Shown: positions 9,344 through 21,879, counted from the stretch's first letter. The stretch: 64,000 bases of DNA from Salisapilia sapeloensis (GCA_023334545.1 JAADVB010000050.1:28018-92017); one strand, 5' to 3'. Notes: generated by a model not told the origin, from the sequence alone. A program made the numbers and translations.

Positions 9344-11011
9344 ATGTCGGACGGATTGTACCTTGGATTCGACTGCTCGACGCAGAGTATGACGGCAGTC
9401 GTCGTCGACGCCGACGGAAACCTCGTGCGAGAGCTAAACTTTAGCTTTGACGAACGTCTGCCGCAGTATAAGACCGTCAATGGCGTCGTGCGTCCAGAAC
9501 GTGACGCAAATGAGGTCGAGATTCCGTCTCTCCTCTTTGTCGATGCTCTGGACGAAATGCTTGCGGACTTGGCGAAAGATCCTAAAGTAGACGTTTCAAA
9601 AATCCGTGCTGTTAGTGGTAGTGCCCAGCAGCATGCTTCTGTCTACTGGTCCAAGGAATTTTCTCTTCATAATGCTTTGAATGCTGCTGAAGGAAATGAA
9701 AGATTGGTGGATGCTCTTCGAAAGCAGTCGGAGCCATTCTACCTCGAGTGTGGTCCGTCCTGGATGGATTCCTCCACGACACGCTTCTGCAAGGACTTGG
9801 AGAAGGACGTTGGTGGGCCAGACCAAGTCGCTGCTATTAGTGGTTCTCGAGCGTATGAACGTTTTACGGGGAACCAGATCGCGAAGCGCGTGGAGGAGTA
9901 TCCTGACTTTTTCGATAAAGTTGGTCGCGTCGCGCTGGTGTCGAGTATGCTAACATCGCTTCTAGCAGGCGAGTACACGGCTATTGATGAAAGTGATGGG
10001 TCTGGCATGAACCTATACGACGTTCGGAAGCAAGAGTACTCTCCGGAATTGATGAAAGGCGTGGCGAAGTACAGCAAAGACCCGAACGCTGTGGACAAAC
10101 TCAAGACTGCTCTAGGAGACAATGTCACTCATTCCTACGCTACGGTCGGTACGATCCACCCGTACTACCAGAAGAAGTTCTCTTTTGCTCCAGACTGCCG
10201 TGTCATCCCGTTCTCCGGTGATAACCCGTGCTCTCTCGCTGGTATCGGATTGTCTGAGACGGGTGACATCGGCATCTCTCTCGGCACGTCGACTACGGTC
10301 ATGGCCGTTGTCCCGACGAGCGACGCACGCTTTTCGGGTAAGGAAGGCCACTTCTTCCGCAACCCGATCGACCCGCACAGTCTCATGGCCATGATCTGCT
10401 ACAAGAATGGTGCGTTGACGAGGGAGGAGGTGAAGAACCGCCGCGTGCAGGATTCGTGGGAGCACTTTGGATCGATGTTGCAGCAGACGCCGATCGGGAA
10501 CAACGGGACATTCGGTTTCTACTACACCGATGCGGAGATCACGCCTCCAACGGCCCGTGGCGGCATCGTTGGCTTTGACGCGAATGACAAGCGCATTGAT
10601 TTATCGCAAGCTCCGGCCGAGACGGAAGTGCGCGCTGTAGTAGAAGGTCAGATTTTGTCGTTACGTTTGCATGCAGAGATGCTCGGTGTCCGTGACCCGC
10701 AGCGTTTGATCGTTGTCGGCGGTGCGTCTGCGAACCGAGAGATCTCGGAAGTTTTAGCAAATGTTTTTAATGCACCTGTGTACACGCTCCCAGCCGTGGC
10801 CAACTCGGCTGCATTGGGTGGCGCCTTCCGTGCTCGCCACGGCTACCGTTGCGCGGAAAGCAACGAGTCGTGGGTGCACTTTGAAGTCGGCAAGAGCTTG
10901 AACTTGCAGTTGGCGGCGGAGCCTACGCAGGATGCTGCAGAAGCGTATACGAAGCTACTTCCACGCTTCCAGCAATTGGAACAGCTCGCGGTACAGGAAT
11001 TATCCACGTAG
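9344..11011 (+). CDS. Xylulokinase (FGGY family)
   Basis: Phosphorylates D-xylulose with ATP to xylulose 5-phosphate, feeding pentose sugars into the cytosolic pentose phosphate pathway. The gene is a single 555-residue exon, the usual length for eukaryotic xylulokinase. Visible are the N-terminal nucleotide-fold motif GFDCSTQSMTAVVVD, the substrate loop GSAQQHASVYW (about 87), a SGSRAYERFTG segment (about 167), the DNP segment SGDNPCSLAGIGL (about 290), the phosphate-binding LGTSTTVMA (about 313) and the C-terminal GGASANREI (about 463). No targeting peptide is seen, so it should be cytosolic. The ATG follows an initiator-like sequence by 30 nt. The next gene on the same strand starts 154 nt downstream but belongs to another pathway. 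Confidence 0.95.
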   Translation: MSDGLYLGFDCSTQSMTAVVVDADGNLVRELNFSFDERLPQYKTVNGVVRPERDANEVEIPSLLFVDALDEMLADLAKDPKVDVSKIRAVSGSAQQHASVYWSKEFSLHNALNAAEGNERLVDALRKQSEPFYLECGPSWMDSSTTRFCKDLEKDVGGPDQVAAISGSRAYERFTGNQIAKRVEEYPDFFDKVGRVALVSSMLTSLLAGEYTAIDESDGSGMNLYDVRKQEYSPELMKGVAKYSKDPNAVDKLKTALGDNVTHSYATVGTIHPYYQKKFSFAPDCRVIPFSGDNPCSLAGIGLSETGDIGISLGTSTTVMAVVPTSDARFSGKEGHFFRNPIDPHSLMAMICYKNGALTREEVKNRRVQDSWEHFGSMLQQTPIGNNGTFGFYYTDAEITPPTARGGIVGFDANDKRIDLSQAPAETEVRAVVEGQILSLRLHAEMLGVRDPQRLIVVGGASANREISEVLANVFNAPVYTLPAVANSAALGGAFRARHGYRCAESNESWVHFEVGKSLNLQLAAEPTQDAAEAYTKLLPRFQQLEQLAVQELST

Positions 11012-11165
11012 GCTTATTGAACATGAATTGAAATGAGGAACGAGTGTTTTGTGTCTACTTTATATGGCTGTTCATGCTCAAGGTCGATTAGATGACCTGT
11101 TATCACCCATCCTAGATGCATGTGTGTGTAGGAGCCATTTATCAATATCGTGTGGGTGGAACAAG

Positions 11166-12903
11166 ATGCTCGCGAAACGCTTCCTACAGAGACTACCGAC
11201 GGGATCCCGTAGTGTGCACCGTAGTGCCGTCGCTGCGCTTCCGGAAATCCCATTCAAGCTCGCGGATATTGGGGAAGGTATCGCCGAAGTCGAATTGCTA
11301 CAGTGGTTTGTGAACGACGGCGACACCGTCTCGCAATTCCAGAAAGTGTGTGAAGTCCAGAGTGACAAGGTACTCTTTCCTGTCTTTCCTATCACGACCC
11401 ATGTCCTTATGTATGAGTGCAGGCCACAGTGGAGATCACCAGTCGCTTTGATGGCGTCGTGACCAAGCGCCACTACGAAGTGGGAGATATGGCTGTCGTT
11501 GGCACCACGCTCATTGATATTGACGTCCCAGAGGACGTGGCGAAGGCTGCAGGTCCGTCCACGAGCGAGCCGAAGAAGGAGACTCCTCAGCCGAAAGCGC
11601 CGAGTGCTCCTACTCCAAAGCCGGAGAAGTCGAAACCAAAGACGCCAGAGCCAAAGCCGCAGGCATCTGAAGCTCCAGCGACAAGGAAGACAGCGGATCG
11701 AGGCATTAGTGAGAAGGTGAAGACGTCTCCGGCCGTTCGACGACTTGCTCGGGAACATAACATTGATCTGGAGAACATTGAAGGCACGGGACCTGCCGGT
11801 CGGATTTTAAAAGAGGACTTGCTGGCCTTTATCCGTGATCTGCCGTCTACGCCGCCGGCTCCGGCACCTACTAGCTCCTCGAGTAGTGAGCAGCAGGCTT
11901 CAGACCGTCCGAAATCAGCAGCTTACCTCCAGGAAGACACGGAAGTCTCTCTTACACGTACGCTTAATGCATATGATTCTGCGGAAGAGTAGTATTAACA
12001 TGGAGAATAGCGGTACAGAAGATGATGGTCAAGTCCATGAACGCTGCGCTTGCGATTCCACACTTTGGATACGCGGACGAGGTACGTGTTCATCTATTCC
12101 ATCGCTTGAAGGATGCTGATGAAATAGTTGATAGATCCAAATGGATGCTCTCTACAAACTTCGAGAGGAGATGAAACCTATTGCTAAGGAACGAGGCACA
12201 AAGCTTTCGTACATGCCTTTCGTCGTCAAGGTCCTGCTTTTGATACGATAAACGTCTGTAGCTCTACTTACATGTCTACAGGCAGCATCGCTAGCTCTCA
12301 AGCAATACCCGTCGTTAAATGCTAGCGTCAGTGAAGACGCGACGAAGATGACAATGCACGCTGCGCACAACATTTCAGTTGCCATGGACACTCCTGCTGG
12401 TCTCATCGTCCCAAACATCAAAAATGTCGAGGTATAGCTATTCATCTGATGTGTCTCGACACCCGCATCTTACCTGTCAATGCCACTAGACGAAGAGTAT
12501 CTTTGAAGTAGCAGAAGAGATGAACCGATTGCAGGAGCTTGCTACTGCGAACAAACTGTCTCCTGCGGATCTGTCCGGTGGAACCTTCTCGTAGGACTTT
12601 TACTGATCTTAGGAGGTGCATACGCTAACTCTTTCTCGCTATAGAATCTCCAACATTGGTGCCATTGGAGGCACGTACATGGGTCCGGTGATCATGGTTC
12701 CACAAGTAGCGATCGGGGCGATTGGCAAAATCCAAACATTGCCCCGCTTTGATGAACACGGAGAAGTGCAGGCTGTGCGACTGATGCAGGTTTCATGGAG
12801 TGGAGACCACCGCGTGATTGACGGTGCGACGATGGCTCGCTTCTCGAACCAGTGGAAGCAGTATCTCGAGAAGCCGACAACGATGCTGACGGAGATGAAT
12901 TAA
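11166..12903 (+). CDS. DBT: Branched-chain 2-oxoacid dehydrogenase E2 (dihydrolipoamide branched-chain transacylase)
   Basis: Core acyltransferase of the mitochondrial complex that degrades the keto acids of Leu, Ile and Val; it moves acyl groups from lipoyl-lysine to CoA. Seven exons (11166-11369, 11423-11957, 12011-12081, 12135-12230, 12282-12431, 12490-12590, 12645-12903) give 471 residues. Residues 1-25 are Arg/Ser-rich without acids, a mitochondrial presequence. The lipoyl domain follows, with the lipoylated Lys in EVQSDKATVE; exon 1 ends exactly after that Lys. A Pro/Lys/Ala hinge leads to the E1/E3-binding domain ([15 protein letters not shown], about 185) and the catalytic domain with DHRVIDG near the end. 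The motif pattern fits BCKDH E2 better than pyruvate or oxoglutarate E2. A GCCATTTATCAATAT sequence at 11134 resembles an initiator. Confidence 0.93.
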
Positions 12904-12917
12904 GTCGCTCTCGACGC

Positions 12918-12923
12918 AATAAA
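12918..12923 (+). terminator. AATAAA polyadenylation signal
   Basis: AATAAA 14 nt after the E2 stop codon, in the 45-nt gap before the convergent RCC1-BTB stop. Confidence 0.45.
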
Positions 12924-12948
12924 CTTACCTTGTTATCCTTTAATTCTA

Positions 12949-15295
12949 TCATTCTCTACTCGAAAGCTTGGGAACGAAGACGCCGTTGCGTGATACGGTA
13001 AGGAGGACCTCTTGCATGAGTGGCTTGGGGAGGTTCACAAAGGCCTAAGTGATAGTCAGGGTCAATAATAGAATGATTAGGATCGTTTGATGGAACTAAC
13101 CTCGGTCTTCATGACTTGTCCAAAGTGTTCCAAGATAAAAGCAAGACATTTTTTCTTGAGCGAATGCGCTTCTTGAAAGTCGGCAGCCTAAAAACGATTT
13201 TAAAGGTACATTCCTGTCGAGATAAAGCATGACGTTCGGAATACCTGGAAGACTTCAAAAACATTATCCACAGATAATGTAAACATGCTTTCACAAAGTC
13301 TACAACCATGCATGCATAAAAATATGTCCACACATGAAATTTGTAAGATCGTACCTTTGAAGGTCGACGAGCAGGAATTGGTCAGCTAAAGCCAAGACTT
13401 GGAGGAAGAGCTCTACATCTGCTTTAAGTATCACATGATGATTTGATGTGGATAGTATGCATACGTGTATCCATTTTCTCTGTTTCCCAGCTCTTCACAC
13501 GGTCGGTGTATAGATACTCGAGTAGGATCGCAAACGCATCGTACTATCACATACGTTAGATCACATTATTAGCAGAGTCGCAGCGTATAACGCACCGAGC
13601 AATCTGGAATTTCAATCCGACTCATAGACTCTTCCCGCATGCCTCCCACCAACATTCGCTCGAGTGGTTCACAGCGTGCACCGACGATACAGCGATGTGC
13701 AGGCAAGTCCTTTCCTTCCACGACGAATGTCACGTCGCTATACTGTGCGTTCTTAAAGAGTTTGGATAGATCCAGCCCGAGTGACCGTTGCTGTCCACTC
13801 TGCGAGTCGCTCTTCATGTCTTGTACAATGCACGCCGAGTGGTAGTATCCTGCCGCAACCTATTCCAGATCGTCAAGACAAGTGGCAACTCGAACGCTTT
13901 AGAAGTCAGACCTTGGTGACCGTATAATTACGCAGGGCAGGGATGATCTGCGGAGCCAAGCAGTCGACTGTAGTTTCGAGACCAAGCTGTCCGTGGTTAT
14001 TTCGACCGAAGGGGTATACTTTACCATCGGAAGAAAGCAGTAGAGTGTGGTAACTTCCGCACGCCACCTGCTTCATTTGTATCGATGCCACTGCTTGTAC
14101 CAACTACAATTCTCTTTAGCATCTAGACATACTCCATGATCAACAGAAAAGCTACCGTAGGAACTTGCTTGTCCGTCTTGTGACCCAATCCTAACTGACC
14201 AAACTTGTTCATGCCGAATGTAAAGACAGATCCGTCGGTCGTAATTGCAACGGAATGAAAGTACCCACATCCGATGTGAGGTACAAGTGCTTGATTCAAA
14301 GGTGCCGCTAGGAGTCTCGGCTCACTCACGACATAGCCTGTATCTAGTCTGCCCAATTGCCCCCACTCATTGCTGCCGAAACCAACGACACCACCATCTC
14401 CTGTATGCCTTATTTCATTACTTTTTGCATATACTTCTATGATGAACAAGGACGTACGTAGTGACGCGAGTGTATGATGCTGTCCACAGGCGACCGCCAT
14501 GACCGGCGCAGAGGCAAAGTAGTTTACCGGATATGGCAACTGGCGATCACGATCATCACCAGTTCCTAGCTGCATCTGCTCATTATGACCAAACGTATAC
14601 ACTTGTCCCTCAGTGGTCATCAAGACCGAGTGAAAGTAGCTATTGGCGCCATCCATGATACGTTCATTGCTCAAAGCCGTCACAACTTCCGGCTGTAAAG
14701 TAGACGTCGCAGCCGAGTCTTGTCCGAGCTGACCGTGGGAATTTAATCCCCACGAATACAGTTTTCCGCTCGCTACATCTTGATTAAGATATGCTCGACC
14801 AGATACAAGGAGTAGAGAGTACCTGCAATAGCGAGGGTGTGCTCACTACCATTCGCAGCAATCACATGGTCCATCTTGTCATGATCAAGCGCTGACAGAC
14901 GTGCTGGCTGGTCCATTCGAACGGTTGACCCGACCCCACATTGGCCACTAATGCTACCATGAGGGATTCTCCAAGAAGCAGAATGGGGAACGCACGTACC
15001 TGTCATTAAAACCGAACGCATACACTTCTCCATGCACTAGGACAAAATCAGTACATGTACCTCTTCAGTATCGTCATGTACTTATACCATTGATGACAGT
15101 CGTCTGTTCATTCCCACACGCGACGTCGACGAGTTCCGTCTCGAAGCATGGGACGAGCGTGGGAACATGCCGCTCGAGCACATCCCCGAGCCCGAGCTCA
15201 TGGTAGTTATTCTAGGTCATAATCGAAAGACGTTGGGAGAGAGAAGACATCAGTTGATACGACAAGAGCACCTGTCCAAAGGTCCATAGCGCCAT
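12949..15295 (-). CDS. RCC1-repeat and BTB domain protein (RCBTB-like)
   Basis: Thirteen short exons on the minus strand (15295-15272, 15211-15088, 15036-15000, 14953-14823, 14772-14458, 14400-14156, 14103-13912, 13859-13596, 13543-13465, 13421-13355, 13299-13245, 13187-13101, 13044-12949) give 571 residues. Residues 1 to about 365 contain RCC1 repeats with the usual signatures (FGxNxxGQLGxG, CGxxHT, VYTFG), forming a beta-propeller. A BTB fold begins at about residue 385 (YSDVTFVVEGKDLPAHRCIV), followed by a BACK-like helical end. Such proteins usually link a propeller to cullin-3 ubiquitin ligases; that role is inferred. This is the most intron-rich gene here. Its start lies 66 nt from the divergent start at 15362 and its stop 45 nt from the convergent E2 stop. 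Confidence 0.88.
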
Positions 15296-15361
15296 TTCTG
15301 TCCATCAAGATCTTTTTCTTTGTATCAGAATCCGATTCGATCGATAAACCGTACGAGACGA

Positions 15362-16438
15362 ATGACGTCGGAACTACCACTTCTCCGGCGCGTCGGGTCG
15401 AACCACTCGACGGCTAGTATTAGCAGCGCCTCGTCGAAATATTCCCTCCCTCGTGTCGCGTCCGAAGAACTCATTGTACCTGGACCCGAGAGCGTCGACT
15501 CGGTCTACTACGGCGTCGATGCGTTCTCCCCCACGCTCGTCGACCTCTACACGCCCGGACACAAGCGTATCGTCTGGTCTTCACGCGCCCATCGCAAGAT
15601 GATGACGACGCTCCATCGGGCGTGGCACGGACAAGCGTGGCGTCTCTACTCGATCAGCTTCTGGAGCGGTATCTGCGCCCTCGCATCCTTCAGCCTCTTA
15701 GCTATGGGCTTTTTAGCCGAGGCTGTCGTGCATGAACAAAATCCTGCTCGGTCCGTCCACCGACTTGTGGACGATCCCTTGCTGGCAGGTAGCATCCTCT
15801 TCTTTGCTTCCCACGCACTTAGCTACTTGGAAGTCATCAATAGCTGCCACAACCTCGAGCTGTGGCTAGACGAGTACTTTCACGGTCGTCAACCAGTACT
15901 TGAACGTCGCTTTGTCGGGTGCTTCCCTTCTCGTATCGACTTTTGGACTGAGCTGCTCGGCATGGTCGGCGCCTCGTTCTTTGTCGCATCTCGACTTTTC
16001 CTATCACTACGTGCGGATGGCGAGAACTACGGTGTGATTGATGTAGAGAGATCGGACGCAAGTCTGATTATCGGATACTGGTTCCCGTTCTTCCTCGGAT
16101 CTTTCCTGTTGCTCGTCGGAGCCTACTTGGCTCACGTCGAAGTCGTGCATCAATGGTTCTCCTGGCGTTTTGTCACGCTCGAGACGTGGGTGACCGGATT
16201 GAATTTGCTGAGCTGCGTCGGCATCTTCCTATCATCCACACTGCAGTTTATGGATCCGTTTGCAGCGATCTTTACGTTCACGGCATGCATGGCTCCGTTT
16301 GGCGTCGGATGTGCCTTCGGAATGGTGTCCACGGTCTTGGGACTCGTCGAATTGACAACCATCCATACACGCAACCGTCATCCGGAATATGGTCTTTTGG
16401 ATGACGAAGAAGAGACTGGATACGGAACTTGGAAGTAA
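15362..16438 (+). CDS. Multipass membrane protein of unknown function
   Basis: A single 358-residue exon; family not recognised. Residues 1-75 are soluble and Ser-rich. Hydrophobic segments are visible near residues 105-125, 140-160, 200-220, 240-262, 280-300 and 308-335, suggesting about six membrane spans. Conserved-looking aromatic and acidic pairs stand between spans (HNLELWLDEYFHG). The tail is acidic (DDEEETGYGTW). The ATG at 15362 is chosen because the upstream part of the frame has no other ATG and would run into the start region of the divergent RCC1-BTB gene. Confidence 0.75.
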   Translation: MTSELPLLRRVGSNHSTASISSASSKYSLPRVASEELIVPGPESVDSVYYGVDAFSPTLVDLYTPGHKRIVWSSRAHRKMMTTLHRAWHGQAWRLYSISFWSGICALASFSLLAMGFLAEAVVHEQNPARSVHRLVDDPLLAGSILFFASHALSYLEVINSCHNLELWLDEYFHGRQPVLERRFVGCFPSRIDFWTELLGMVGASFFVASRLFLSLRADGENYGVIDVERSDASLIIGYWFPFFLGSFLLLVGAYLAHVEVVHQWFSWRFVTLETWVTGLNLLSCVGIFLSSTLQFMDPFAAIFTFTACMAPFGVGCAFGMVSTVLGLVELTTIHTRNRHPEYGLLDDEEETGYGTWK

Positions 16439-17663
16439 CTCCTTTGCACTCCTTTCATGGATATAAACTCGATGGACGAGAACTTCTCTTTCAATTTGCA
16501 TGTCAAACTGCAGTCATTTCGACCCACACCAATACACGCCCGTTACATTTAAAGTTGCTTGCCTTCTTGCGTTGCTTTGCACTTGCTTAGAGAAGGTTGT
16601 ATGTCTAGAAGTACAGGGTAGAGGAAAGAGCGACAGGATTTGATGTACGAAAGGAATAATGCTTTCGATGATTTATGTACGCATTGCATTGTATTTTGTT
16701 TCGGAAGAGTTACCTAGAAAGAGTTTGAAGGAGCTAGCTACTGATGAAAGACACTACACTTGTACATGAAGCTCCAGCGATAGTCGGTCAAGGCACTAAT
16801 TTTTCACTTCGAATCGATGGATAGAAGCGTTTAAAAGGACAAAGGTGGCAACTATGACATCCCGAGAGATCCATAGGATAAAACTTCATTTGCCGATCTT
16901 CTCATAGCCCTTGGAATACATAATACATGCGTGGCCATTTTGTCCGCTGCATTGAGTCGTTCAACGAAAATGAAGTACAGACATTGCTCGATTGCAATGT
17001 TGCATTTCCAAGAAAGCCGGGTAAGATTAGATCTGGTCAGCACTCTGGAGGCCTGGCTTTGCAAGGAAAACAATGATAAAACTCCTTGAGAGCGAAGACA
17101 AGAGGCCAAAAGGATAGGTCTTCTAGTAAAATGACGAGCTTTGGACATTTGGAAAACTGCCACTTCAGCTATGGTGCAGACAAATGGTACGTTCTATTCT
17201 AAAAGTGGCATGGAAAATGTTGATAGCGCTACTACAGCACGTTGGAAATTTATACGAAACCAGATAGTCGTTTCCGGTACATGTCTGGAATGCATTCATA
17301 CTTGTCCCAATGTGCACATCTTTCATCGATGGAAAGTTGAACTCCAAAGTCGTTGCCCATCCTGTTGTAGAGCTCGTAAATCATGTTCGCAGCCACAATT
17401 AATCGGTCTGGTTTATTTCATTCCCCAAGTACTAGTGCCCCGCCTCTGCGACGCCACCGCTACTCGGACAGCTTGCGCATTACCGAACCTCGTGCTGTCC
17501 ATTTGTGTCTGTCAACAAGTTTGGCAAATGTTATCATTTTTCCATTTCGTCCATTGCGTTCGTACTCTCGCTTGCTGGCCACTTCATCTAGGCAGCCTCA
17601 TCTCAAGTTTCTATTCATAGGTGTCTCTTTGCACAGCCGCAGGCCCAGTTTGAATTAGATAGA
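16439..17663. other. Gene-free stretch upstream of anoctamin
   Basis: About 1.2 kb. One plus-strand frame (17141-17620, 159 codons) is rich in Cys, His and Thr, resembles no domain and ends before the anoctamin start. I regard it as noise; the region probably holds the 3' UTR of the membrane-protein gene and the anoctamin promoter. Confidence 0.45.
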
Positions 17664-20600
17664 ATGACGGCATCGGATACTGCGTCCCGAGACCGGAGTG
17701 CCAGTTATGCTGAGCTCCGGTCTCCACGTACTGCCAAAGATGCTGACAAATCAGACCACACACTTCCTAATTCTACTGGACATGATTTTACCATCGACTT
17801 TCCGTCGAACCATACGTACGATGCCGACTTGGTCATGATATTTCCTCGTCGAGAGGGTGGTGAAAAGTCCAAGCAAAAGGACTTTACGATCGATGCGTTT
17901 GCCGCTCTCATGCTTGGCGAGAACTTGGATGAATCACAAACCCAAGGGGAGATTGTAGTCGACCCATTCAAACGCGTGTTGCAGACAGAACGGTGTTTCT
18001 TATCGGATTATGGAGAGACTCGTTCGTCAGTCCATCGACGGACGACGACACATAAGCAAGAGATGAGGACACTGCATTCCCGTAAGAAGATTCTTAAGGA
18101 AGAGTATATTAGCTTTGTGGGCCATCAAGGCCCGATCCCGGAAGCCACATTCTGTGAACTGGTCGCCACAGCCATCGCTCGTCGTGTCCAGGTTGCATGT
18201 GGACTCACCACTCGCATGTTCCGTTCGTATGACAACGATGAGATCATTATGACGATCAAAGCGGATGATCATGATCTACGCACCGAAGCCGATCGGTCTG
18301 CATATCACTTGCAGCTAAGTAATCGTCCTTTTGACGATCGATTGCATTCCGGAAAGCATGCGATATTGGCCAAGGAGATTGGAGACGAAGGGATGAAGGA
18401 AGCTCGACTGCATCTATTCCACACACGTGGATCGGTCGCGCAGCAGGAGACAAAGGAAAGAGAGAACGGGACTATTCTGGGCGTCGAACATGATGAAGCT
18501 GAGAGTTTCAACGAATGCGACTCGGAGGATGAATCCGATGCTCCTGAGATGGACCCTCTGCTGATTTCAAGAGGTCCGGACTATCATCCTTCCTTGTACA
18601 ATTCCCTAAAACAATGGGGACATACGGAAGAGGCGGATGGATGGTTTGTCGAGAGCAACGAGTACTCTCAGGTAGAAGGAAATCGTCTCACGCGTTTTTT
18701 GACTGGCCTCGTGTCCATTCCGTACGATCCCATGACATACTTTGCTCCGTATGCTGAATACAGGATGGATACCAAGTACCAACCATTCTACCGTCGATAT
18801 CCGATCCAATGGAAGGACAAGAAAGAGGAGACGCTGTTCACACAAGTCGATCGTATTCGCCTCATTGCTCGCATCATCAATCGACACATTGGTACCGAAC
18901 CACTGCAAGTAGCGAATTACTTGGAAGGCTCCATGTTCGCTCTGCATGACGAGACTGCGCTGGAGGATTTGCGTCGATCGTGGGCTAAACGCTGGCACGT
19001 TTTGCATCAGCCACTGAACAAGATCCGGTCGTACTTTGGCGAACAGATCTCTCTCTACTTTGCCTGGGTCGGCTTTTACACCAAGATGCTCGTCGTTCCA
19101 TCTATCGGCGGCATCATTACGTTCATTTACAACCAGATTAAACGCAGCGATGATGATAAGACGAACGACCAAGGGTACTTGTTGATCGCTTTCTCTGCCT
19201 ACATTGTTCTTTGGTCCATGGTCTTCTCTGAAGCCTGGAAGCGGAAGAACGCGAGCTTTAATGCTCTATGGGGCATGGGCGAGCTAAGCACTAATATGCA
19301 CTACCGACCTCAGTTCCATGGCGTCCGCAGCTACGACTCTGTGACGGATGAAGTAGAACTTACGTACGCTGACCGCAAGCGACGTCATTGCATGATGGGT
19401 GTATCAGTCCTCGTGGTATCGATTATGGTCGGTATCGTCTGTCTAGCGCTCTTCGGACTGTTCTGGCTCAAGTTTACTATTAATGATAATGACGAGCTGC
19501 AAGGGTATGACGTTGGAAGCAATCGTACTATCCTAACGGGCTGCGTGACGGTACTGAATGCCGTTCAGATTCTCGTATTGAATATGGTCTATCGTTACGT
19601 GGCAGAGCACTTGAACTCATTAGAGAACCATCGGACGCATGAGGAGTATCAGAACTACTTGGTCATTAAAGTGTTCTTGTTCCAGTTCTGCAACTCCTTC
19701 GCATCGCTTTTCTACATTGCTTTCATCAAGAGATCTGTCGAACATGAGTGCTTGTACGAAGACGACTGTCTGCTTGAACTGCGTGACCAGTTGCTCATCC
19801 TCTTCCTCATTCGTATCGTTGCTGGTAACTTTATGGAAGTCGCGAAACCGTATTTCAAGTACTGGTTCAAGATCTTAAAAGAGCGATGTTTGACTAAGGG
19901 ACAAGGATTCAAGGAACATAACAGAGTCGAGAAACAAGCCAAACTCGAATACTACGGCGCAGAGGAGGCCTTTGATGACTACAATGAACTGGTGCTCCAA
20001 TTCGGCTTTATAGTTCTCTTCCCCGTGGCAATGCCGTTGACACCATTGCTGGCACTTGTGAACAACTTGATTGAGATCCATGTCGACTCGGTCAAGGTAA
20101 GACTTACCCATCGATATGCCGTTGTTGTGGATTTGATAACTAATGAGTGTTGCCTAGCTGTGCTACATGTACCGGCGTCCATTCCCATATCCAGCGAAGG
20201 ATATTGGAGCTTGGTTTTACATTATGGTAGGAAAGCTGATGTAGTCGTATCTGATCTACGTGCTTATGTTGTTATACAATAGCGATTCATGTCGTACGCA
20301 GCCATGACAACTAATGCAGCGTTGATCATCTGGACGTCCAACTTGTTCGGAGACTCGATGAGTGACTCGACTAAGGCGTTTGTGTTTGTGCTGTGCTGTC
20401 AGCTCTGTCTCATGGTTGCCTTCACTGTCGAACGTACGTATCTACCGCTACTGAGTGGGAGTATTCGTAGACTGACTTTTATACGTGATAGGTTTGATTC
20501 CGGATCAGCCGTATCATGTTCGACTGCTTTTGCGTCGTCATGAGCACATTGTTGCACAGGTCTTCCATGGACTGATGCGTGCGGATGATGACGCGGATTT

Positions 20601-20691
20601 GTCTGAGAGAGCGGAGAGGGTGGATGTGACGATTTATCCGAATGAAGAATGGGAAAACTCAATCGAATCCACAGACAGCTCTCGGCAATAA
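17664..20691 (+). CDS. Anoctamin (TMEM16) family membrane protein
   Basis: Predicted calcium-regulated lipid scramblase or ion channel with ten membrane helices. Four exons (17664-20096, 20158-20226, 20283-20433, 20492-20691) give 950 residues; introns are 56-61 nt. A long N-terminal cytoplasmic part (about 1-450) contains the family dimerisation region and an acidic insert (ECDSEDESDAPEMD, about 285). The family core starts with YFGEQISLYFAWVGFYTKML (about 453). The strongest signature is the stretch EEAFDDYNELVLQFGFIVLF (about 767) followed by NNLIEIHVDS, where anoctamins carry acidic calcium ligands. The last exons encode the final spans (AALIIWTSNLF) and an acidic tail. Whether it scrambles lipids or conducts ions cannot be told from sequence alone. 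Confidence 0.9.
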
Positions 20692-21879
20692 GAGTATACG
20701 CCAAGTGATTCTCATTCGAGTTTACTTTCTACATTAATGCATAGCCTGAATAAATCGTTGTTTAACATGAAAGCAACTGATTGATTTAGGCCTTGTTTGT
20801 GCTGAATACCGATTCGACAGAATTGGGGATTCGCATTTTGTACTTTATTCATGAGAATCGAATCAGGCAGTTCCACGTTCGCTGAGAATAGCCGATTTTA
20901 CTTTGCCGCTTGCCGTTGCAAACCTAACGAAACACTACGATATAACTTTCCCATCAAAATCGGAGTATAAGAGCAAATGGTCATTCAACTAGGATGCAAC
21001 CAAGAGGAGATGATCTTCGAGAAGACTTCAAGGCATGTGTGGTGCTCGAAATGTGTACATTTGTAAAAACGCGCGAAAGACTCGGTGAGCTATTCGCTTT
21101 ACTTGCGCTATTGAGCTATTCGCTATTATTTCGGAACAGACAGAATAGTTATGGACGAAATAGTTTAGAGATATTTGCGACTCACAGTGTACTCCGTCCC
21201 ACTGAATTGGCGAAGAGCTCAATATTGCAAGTAAATCGAATGCAACTTCAACGTGAAGGGCTTCTGAGGATATGCTCGACACTTTTCCAATCCAAAGCAT
21301 GACAGAGTAACGGACAATATACGTGGATAGGACTGGAAAGGAAACTAGCGATGTAAGAGTAGGATGAACGACCAAAGGCTTGGGCAGTGATTCTAATTAT
21401 AATTTATCCATGTTTCTTTGCAAAATACCGATTGTTCCTTGCATACTACTCAACTATCTGCTGAACGAGCACTGCTTTAATGTGCAATTAAGTCTAGCAT
21501 ACAAATGCAGTGGATCCTGTATGGTTCACGGACTAGACAATATTTTAAAACATGGTGCATTCATGCGAACATTTTCTATTTTTGCTTAATTTCGGTTATG
21601 CTGCCAGGAAGATTTTTGGTCACACTTATAATTCGCCTTCAAATAGTACTCTGCTTTCTTAGCTGCTTCCATTTTATCTATGATGCATGGAGATTGACAA
21701 GAAATTGGGCCAGAAAAGCTCCAAACGCTGCTCAGTAACGAGTCTCTATGAGGGATTTCAGTAACCAAACGAACGATAGCGCTTTCTTTAAGCTTAAGTA
21801 AGCATATCAAGATCATTTATTGGCATTTTATGGTACGAAGCCGCTCTAGGAGTACAGCAGGAGCTTCCAGATGCGAAGT
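20692..21879. other. Gene-free, AT-richer stretch
   Basis: About 1.2 kb with AATAAA at 20749-20754 ending the anoctamin transcript. The rest is AT-richer than its surroundings, with short frames only and a small direct repeat (TGAGCTATTCGCT at about 21087 and 21111). No transposon ends, tRNA or coding domain recognised. Confidence 0.45.

Noticed and set aside
17141-17620. Plus-strand frame of 159 codons upstream of the anoctamin
   Set aside because: Cys/His/Thr-rich without any family pattern or clear splice sites; the anoctamin has its own good ATG at 17664.
20692-21879. Possible transposon remnant in an AT-rich gap
   Set aside because: No terminal inverted repeats, target duplication or transposase-like frame was found; only a 13-nt direct repeat that can arise by chance.
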